Source of the DNA: an uncultured Oscillospiraceae bacterium
GTDB lineage: Bacteria > Bacillota > Clostridia > Oscillospirales > Oscillospiraceae
Assembly (NCBI GenBank): GCA_900759385.1
Contig: CAAEUZ010000023.1
Span: forward strand, 6,328 to 70,327
Reading direction: 5' to 3'
Length of the DNA: 64,000 bases
Part shown: in pieces, positions 59,542 through 64,000 of the stretch
How the letters are laid out: each line of letters opens with the position of its first letter
Numbering within the stretch: position 1 is the stretch's first letter
The notes under the pieces: model-generated
What the model was told of the DNA's origin: nothing
The model's input: only the letters and a program-made list of their open reading frames with translations
Databases searched by the model: none
Program-made: the position numbers and the translations under genes

Positions 59542-59955
59542 TCACATTACGTATTTCTTGATCTCGTCGCCGAGGGTCTCCATATCGGCGGTCATGGTGA
59601 TGGTGAACTTTATGCCCTCGCTGGCGGCGAAGCTGTTGAGCCAGTCGAGGAAGTCGACCACGTTCTCCTCAGCGCTGGAGTTGAACAGCTTGTGGAAGTT
59701 GTCAATGAAGATGTGAGATATGTCGTAGTTGCCGGCCCTGAGCCCGCTTATAAAGCCCTTCATGAACTCAAAAGTGCCAATCTGGTAGTCGCTGGCGTAG
59801 ATAAGGCGGGCCTGATAGGGTATATCAAACGTGAGGTTCCTGTCCTTCTCGATGCAGATGACGTCTCCCTGCTCCTCGTTTACGGCTTTGCTCACGAGCT
59901 CGACGAGCTTCTTCGTCTTGCCGGACCCCTTCAGGCCCACAATAACCTTGACCAT
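59542..59955 (-). CDS. Small P-loop ATPase of unknown function
   Basis: 137 residues. Walker A 'VIVGLKGSGKTKKLVELVSKA' at the start and 'YDISHIFIDNFHKLF' as a likely Walker B strand; 'ICIEKDRNLTFDIPYQARLIYASDY' is typical of a conserved Clostridia family that databases call ATP-binding or hypothetical. No partner gene suggests a role. ATG at 59955 with AAGGAG ten bases away; an in-frame GTG nine bases earlier sits on the SD. Confidence 0.85.
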   Translation of the reverse strand: MVKVIVGLKGSGKTKKLVELVSKAVNEEQGDVICIEKDRNLTFDIPYQARLIYASDYQIGTFEFMKGFISGLRAGNYDISHIFIDNFHKLFNSSAEENVVDFLDWLNSFAASEGIKFTITMTADMETLGDEIKKYVM

Positions 59956-60013
59956 GATAGTCACGCTCCTTTTTTATAAAGTGCAGCACGCGCTGCCGAC
60001 TCATGGTATATAC

Positions 60014-60042
60014 AGCTTACCATTTTTCCGCCGCGAGTGCAA
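60014..60042 (-). promoter_or_regulatory. Promoter of the small ATPase gene
   Basis: Minus strand TTGCAC (60037-60042), 17 bp, TAAGCT (60014-60019). The ~150 bases from here to the pgi terminator show nothing else. Confidence 0.6.
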
Positions 60043-60200
60043 CATGTAAAGTTAAAGTTTATTGTTTGTTAACGCGAATGTAAAAAGCGGCCGGGCCCGT
60101 ATGCGGGGCATGGCCTCTTTGACGGGCTCTTAAATATACCGTGAATTCCCCGGCCTGTCAACCCCCGGCGCGCTGACATCCGGCGGGTATATACGGCAAA

Positions 60201-60233
60201 CCGCCGGCGCAGGGCATGTACCCGCGCCGGCGG
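60201..60233 (-). terminator. Terminator-like hairpin after pgi
   Basis: 10-bp stem CCGCCGGCGC/GCGCCGGCGG followed on the minus strand by TTTGCC, 21 bases after the pgi stop. Confidence 0.6.
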
Positions 60234-60254
60234 CTGCTTTGTGCCGGGACCGTA

Positions 60255-61526
60255 TTACTCCGGCCTTCCCAGCATCTTGAACATATTCTTCTTGTACGCC
60301 TCGACCCCGGGCTGGTTGAAGGGGTTGACGCCCGACATGTAGCCGCTGATGGCGCAGGCCAGCTCGAAGAAGGTAACCAGCTCGGCAAAGCCGCGCTCAT
60401 CGCGCTGCTCCACGCTGATGCCGATGTTGGGCACGCCGCCGGCCACGTGGGCGGACTTGACGGCCTCGCGCGCCGTGCTGCACACGCTGGCGAACTCGCG
60501 CCCGGCCAGGTAGTTGAGCTTGTCCGGGTCGCCCATGCCGAAGGGCACCTTGAAGCTGGTGAGCGGCTTTTCAAAGCTGACGACCGTCTCAAACATGGTG
60601 CGCGGCCCGTCCTGGATGTACTGGCCCATGGAGTGCAGGTCGGCGGTGTACTCCAGGCTGGCGGGGAAGATGCCGATGCCGTTCTTGCCCTCGCTCTCGC
60701 CGTAGAGCTGCTTCCACCACTCGGCCATGAAGCGGAAGCTGGGTTCATAGCTGGCCAGCAGCTCTATGCCGTAGCCCTTGGTGTAGAGGTGCTGCCTCGC
60801 GGCGGCGTACTGCCAGGCGGGGTTCTCGGGACTGCGCAGGTCGAGGGCCTGGAAGGTCTCCACCGCGGTGTCGAGTATGAGCGAGACGTCGATGCCGGCC
60901 ACGGCCATGGGCAGCAGGCCCACCGCGCTCAGGACGCTGTAGCGCCCGCCCACGTCGTCGGGGACGACAAAGCGTTCCCAGCCCTCGGCGCGGGCCATGT
61001 CGTGCAGGACGCCGCGGCTGGCGTCCGTGGTGGCGAAGATGTGCTTTTTGGCGTTGGAGCCGTATTTCTTTTCGAGCAGCTGGCGGAAGACCCTGAAGGA
61101 GAGCGCGGGCTCGAGCGTGGTGCCGGACTTGCTGATGACGTTGACGTCAAAGTCGTCGTCGCCCAGCTGCTCGATAACGTCGTTGAGATAGTCGCAGCTC
61201 AGGCCGTTTCCGACAAAGTAGACGCGGGGCGAGTCGCCGCGCTGTACGGGGCGGAGCAGCTCGATGGCGCCGCGAGCGCCCAGATAGCTGCCGCCTATGC
61301 CGACCACCACCAGCGCCTTGGAGCGGTTGCGTATCTTGTTCGCGGCGGCGAGGATGCTCTTCAGCTCGCGGCGGCGGATGTCCTGCGGCAGATAGGTCCA
61401 GCCGGTGAACTCTGCGCCGGGACCGGTCTTCTCGGTGAGTACCCGGTGCGCGGACGAGGCGGCGCCGTAATCCGGGCCGGAGGCGTCAAAAAATGTCGCA
61501 CAGCCGGTGAGGTCAACTTTAACCAT
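60255..61526 (-). CDS. pgi: Glucose-6-phosphate isomerase
   Basis: 423 residues, the short Firmicute form. 'LVVVGIGGSYLGARGAIELL' and 'NVISKSGTTLEPALSFRVF' bind the phosphate; 'VVPDDVGGRYSVLSAVGLLPMAVAGID' is the family signature; the catalytic Glu and His lie in 'EYTADLHSMGQYIQDG'; 'GVNPFNQPGVEAYKKNMF' holds the last Lys. Interconverts glucose- and fructose-6-phosphate. I start at ATG 61526, nine bases after AAGGA; an ATG three codons earlier touches that site. With gap and the hexokinase it supports a working glycolysis. Confidence 0.97.
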   Translation of the reverse strand: MVKVDLTGCATFFDASGPDYGAASSAHRVLTEKTGPGAEFTGWTYLPQDIRRRELKSILAAANKIRNRSKALVVVGIGGSYLGARGAIELLRPVQRGDSPRVYFVGNGLSCDYLNDVIEQLGDDDFDVNVISKSGTTLEPALSFRVFRQLLEKKYGSNAKKHIFATTDASRGVLHDMARAEGWERFVVPDDVGGRYSVLSAVGLLPMAVAGIDVSLILDTAVETFQALDLRSPENPAWQYAAARQHLYTKGYGIELLASYEPSFRFMAEWWKQLYGESEGKNGIGIFPASLEYTADLHSMGQYIQDGPRTMFETVVSFEKPLTSFKVPFGMGDPDKLNYLAGREFASVCSTAREAVKSAHVAGGVPNIGISVEQRDERGFAELVTFFELACAISGYMSGVNPFNQPGVEAYKKNMFKMLGRPE

Positions 61527-61701
61527 GTTGCTCATTCCTTGTCTTTAGAATCGGTGCGAACACCACAGGCAAAATTATACTACATTTTCACGAGAATACA
61601 AGTATTAATTCCCAGCGTTTTCGACGAAAGTGGTGAAGAGGCGGCAGTTTACGCCCAATTTTGCCATTCCGGTGGTGGATCAGTGCCGGCGATGTGCGGA
61701 T

Positions 61702-62856
61702 TTATGCGGCCGCCATGCCGAACAGGCGCAGGAACATGTTTTTCAGCACGCCCCCGGCGGAGAGACGTTCAACGGCGTACGAGGCCGTGAGCGGCACGGT
61801 GGCCAGCACCTCGCCGCCGGCCGAGAGCGTGAGCGTGCCCAGGCGGCCGCCCTCCTCCACGGGCGCGGGTACGGCCTCCGGCAGCTCCACGTGCCGCTCC
61901 AGCGCGGCGGCGTCCTGGCGGGCCAGGAGGACCCAGCCGTCGCCGGAGACCGCGGGCTGCACGCTGTCCGACACCCCGCCCACGACCCGCACGGGCGGCA
62001 GGGCGCTGTCGCTGACAGGGCAGAGGGAGTAGTTGGAGAAGCCGTACTCTATGAGGGCCGCGGCGTCGGCGTTGCGGCTGTCGGCGCTCTCGGAGCCCAT
62101 GATGACGGCTATGTACTCCGTGCCGTCCCGCTCGGCCGTGGCGGAGATGCAGTAGCCGGCCGCCGAGGTCCAGCCGGTCTTCAGCCCGGTGCAGCCGTCC
62201 AGGGAGCGCAGCAGGTGGTTGGTGTTGGAGAGGGTGAACTCCCCGCCGCGGATGCTGTCCATCCAGATGGTCACGTAGTCCTTGATCCACTCGTGGCCCA
62301 GCAGCTCGCGGCTGATGACGGCGAGGTCCAGCGCGCTGGTGTAGTGCCCGCTGTCGTCGAAGAGCCCGGTGCAGTTGGTGAAGTGGGTGTTCTGCAGGCC
62401 CAGCTCCTGCGCCCGCGCGTTCATGCGCTCCACAAACGCCGCCTCGCTGCCCGCGATGTGCTCGGCAAGGGCCACCGCGCAGTCGTTGGCGGAGACGACG
62501 GCCACACACTTGATGATGTCCGAGACGCTCATCTGCTCGCCCTGCTCCAGCCAGATCTGGCTGCCGCCCATGCTCTCCGCCCGGGCCGAGGCCGTCACCG
62601 TGTCGTCCGGCGAGAGCGCGCCGGAGTCTATGGCCTCCGCGGCCAGCAGGAGCGTCATGATCTTCGTGACCGACGCGGGCGCGCGCCGGGCGCTCTCATC
62701 CTTGGCGTACAGCACCGTGCCGGTGACCTTTTCCATCAGCACCGCGCTGGGGGCGTTTACCTCCACCGCGGCGGACGCGGCCGTCCCCTCTGCGGCCAGC
62801 GCCGGGACAGACGCCGTGAGAAGCAGCGCGAGCGCTATTGCAGCAAACCTTTTCAT
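61702..62856 (-). CDS. D-alanyl-D-alanine carboxypeptidase (S11 family, DacA/DacF-like)
   Basis: 384 residues. Signal peptide 'MKRFAAIALALLLTASVPALAAEG'-type start, then the penicillin-binding triads SVTK (in 'RAPASVTKIMTLLL'), SAN (in 'VVSANDCAVALAEHI') and KTG (in 'GCTGLKTGWTSAAGYC'). The C-terminal PBP5 domain and a possible amphipathic end 'GGVLKNMFLRLFGMAAA' tie it to the membrane. It trims the terminal D-Ala from peptidoglycan. GGAGG precedes ATG 62856; the open frame upstream lacks a site and adds a non-secretory start. Confidence 0.94.
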   Translation of the reverse strand: MKRFAAIALALLLTASVPALAAEGTAASAAVEVNAPSAVLMEKVTGTVLYAKDESARRAPASVTKIMTLLLAAEAIDSGALSPDDTVTASARAESMGGSQIWLEQGEQMSVSDIIKCVAVVSANDCAVALAEHIAGSEAAFVERMNARAQELGLQNTHFTNCTGLFDDSGHYTSALDLAVISRELLGHEWIKDYVTIWMDSIRGGEFTLSNTNHLLRSLDGCTGLKTGWTSAAGYCISATAERDGTEYIAVIMGSESADSRNADAAALIEYGFSNYSLCPVSDSALPPVRVVGGVSDSVQPAVSGDGWVLLARQDAAALERHVELPEAVPAPVEEGGRLGTLTLSAGGEVLATVPLTASYAVERLSAGGVLKNMFLRLFGMAAA

Positions 62857-63528
62857 GCCAAGCCTCCAAGCCTTTTTGCCATAGCTTATTCGCTGCCCGG
62901 GCAGGATATGTCCGCCCGCCGCGGTTACTTTAATTATGCTTAACACTGGCATCCGTAATGTTAAATGTGAACGCGATGTAAAGAGAAAATCCCCATATAA
63001 GCAGGTTTCGCACATTCTCAACAGGGTTTTCAACACACATAAACGTCGAAAAATGTCGAAACGGAAACAGAATCGGTTGACATAACATAAAAAGCTCTCC
63101 AATACCCCCGCCCTGACCTCTCAGCATCAAAGCCCCAATGCCAGCGGTATGTGACCCGTAAAAAAATTCGGAGCGACGCCTGCACGACGTGGGAGTGCTT
63201 CAAAAACCATACCGTTTGCTGCTCAACGCCAGGATGTAAACCGCATCCGGGAACTGCCAGGTGCTCAGCTCGGTAAACTGTCCAAAACGGACTAAATAAC
63301 GCCATGATATTGCTGATTAATTAGTCCGAAACGGACATTGTATATGCATATAACACAAATTATAATAAAAAATGGATATAAATTATGTGTGTTTATCCCG
63401 GAGCAACAAGGATATTCCGAACTATCACTTTCTTGAGAAAATATGGTACTATAAAAATTCTAACTATACGGGTCTCGTAACAATCAGCCAGAAAGAACAC
63501 GACTCGATTTTAGTGTGAAAGGACGAAT
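62857..63528. other. 672-bp intergenic region without a supported gene
   Basis: Short frames exist on both strands but none has a ribosome site or a family match. From ~63290 the sequence becomes A/T-rich. The only clear structure is the pair of GTCC(A/G)AAACGGAC repeats listed separately. The first ~100 bases upstream of the carboxypeptidase probably hold its promoter, which I cannot fix. Confidence 0.6.
63280..63336. repeat. Two copies of palindromic GTCCRAAACGGAC, candidate operator pair
   Basis: GTCCAAAACGGAC at 63280-63292 and GTCCGAAACGGAC at 63324-63336, 44 bp from start to start (about four helical turns). Each has GTCC/GGAC arms. Pairs like this are typical of TetR-like repressor sites, but no such regulator gene is next to it here. 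Confidence 0.55.
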
Positions 63529-63900
63529 GTGACCGTGGCTGGAATATGGATTCTGATAGCCGGATGCGTCGTATCTCTTCTTATTACGATAATTACCACG
63601 AAAAAACGCCCGGAACAGTTCGAACTATATGACATACTGAGCCTTGTAACTCTGTTTGTGTTCGCCTTTATTGCGATTTTCCCGTGGGTGCTGTCAGGAC
63701 ATACATCTTCACAGGATTCACGCAAATTCTTTATCTTTTTTGAAGCATATATGCTTCTGCGTATTCTTTATTTTAACGAAGTGAGTAAGAAACTTCCTGA
63801 AATCAGTGAAACGCTGCGGAAGCGAGTCAGCAGCGGAATCATAGCAGTCTTCTCTTTTATGGTTATTTATCCGATTATTGATTTATTTGCATTTGCGTGA
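63529..63900 (+). CDS. Small multi-spanning membrane protein of unknown function
   Basis: 123 residues with four hydrophobic segments (about 5-22, 34-53, 66-80, 102-121). No family recognised. GTG start at 63529 after AAAGGACG. It is much more A/T-rich than the rest of the window, like the gene at 18670-19200, and may be recently acquired. A terminator follows at once, so it is a single-gene unit. Confidence 0.75.
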   Translation: MTVAGIWILIAGCVVSLLITIITTKKRPEQFELYDILSLVTLFVFAFIAIFPWVLSGHTSSQDSRKFFIFFEAYMLLRILYFNEVSKKLPEISETLRKRVSSGIIAVFSFMVIYPIIDLFAFA

Positions 63901-63910
63901 GCGTCACGCA

Positions 63911-63945
63911 AATAACGCGGGAGTTCATCGCTCCCGCGTTATTTT
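63911..63945 (+). terminator. Terminator after the last gene
   Basis: Stem AATAACGCGGGAG/CTCCCGCGTTATT, loop TTCATCG, then TTTT. The last 55 bases of the window show nothing. Confidence 0.9.
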
Positions 63946-64000
63946 AAATAGTCTGCAGGCACGAGCGCCAAGTTGTCCGGCGGCGTTTTTTCGGAACGAA

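Noticed and set aside
62930..63305. Short minus-strand frames upstream of the carboxypeptidase
   Set aside because: No ribosome sites, no motifs, and they overlap one another; kept only as an intergenic region.

Overview
The window is a GC-rich (by eye roughly 60% or more) chromosomal segment of an anaerobic, low-molecular-weight-thiol-free looking Firmicute, most likely a gut Clostridia of the Oscillospiraceae type. Reasons: YerC/YecD, Mini-RNase III, RqcH plus RqcP, UppP, DUF4364 and FtsK/SpoIIIE of Firmicute form; a Re-type citrate synthase feeding aconitase and isocitrate dehydrogenase; a 2-hydroxyacyl-CoA dehydratase-type oxygen-sensitive enzyme system; glutaminyl-tRNA synthetase; and sigma-A type promoters with strong AGGAGG-like ribosome sites. 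The assignment to a family is inference; no rRNA is present. Nothing looks like a prophage, plasmid or CRISPR array; the only mobile-element trace is an IS3-family remnant at about 34.2 kb.

Layout. 0-4.2 kb: a lipoprotein cut by the window edge, a ferredoxin-nitroreductase, an SGNH hydrolase, a PadR regulator coupled to yjdF, and a tRNA operon (Val, Phe, Gly, Cys). 4.2-7.0 kb (minus): yerC, a methyltransferase, hslO and era. 7.2-18.5 kb (plus): NfeD and SPFH membrane proteins, a eukaryotic-type hexokinase, a FlK-like thioesterase, a PiT phosphate transporter with its DUF47 partner behind a PhoP-box-like array, PstS-like and unknown lipoproteins, prfA, a TsaC-CoaE fusion and an M18 aminopeptidase. 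19.5-25.3 kb: uppP, ftsK, mrnC, rqcH. 25.3-29.5 kb (minus): marR with a heterodimeric ABC exporter. 29.6-34.1 kb: a LysR regulator, then a metal-chelate type ABC importer with an FmdE protein. 34.8-39.1 kb (minus): Re-citrate synthase, aconitase and isocitrate dehydrogenase, the route from oxaloacetate and acetyl-CoA to 2-oxoglutarate, under a promoter overlapped by a perfect inverted repeat; directly upstream lies a probable small RNA. 39.9-44.3 kb: asnA, DUF4364, a cysteine-rich protein and an Lsa-like ABC-F ribosome-protection gene with a leader peptide and attenuator.

44.4-51.1 kb is the most unusual part: divergent transcription units with a nickel theme (His-rich protein, CooT, CooC-like ATPase with the CxC motif) around a two-subunit 2-hydroxyacyl-CoA dehydratase/benzoyl-CoA reductase family enzyme, its ATP-dependent activase, a 58-residue membrane peptide and a small acetyl-CoA-synthase-like (CdhC/AcsB-like) protein. 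No CO dehydrogenase catalytic subunit is in the window. 51.2-54.2 kb is an ECF sigma factor with a large membrane-anchored putative anti-sigma protein, bracketed by two identical 34-bp terminators in inverted orientation. 54.3-64 kb is housekeeping: gap, a degenerate sensor kinase-like protein, rqcP, a flavodoxin with a palindromic promoter, glnS, a small P-loop ATPase, pgi, a D,D-carboxypeptidase and an AT-richer membrane protein.
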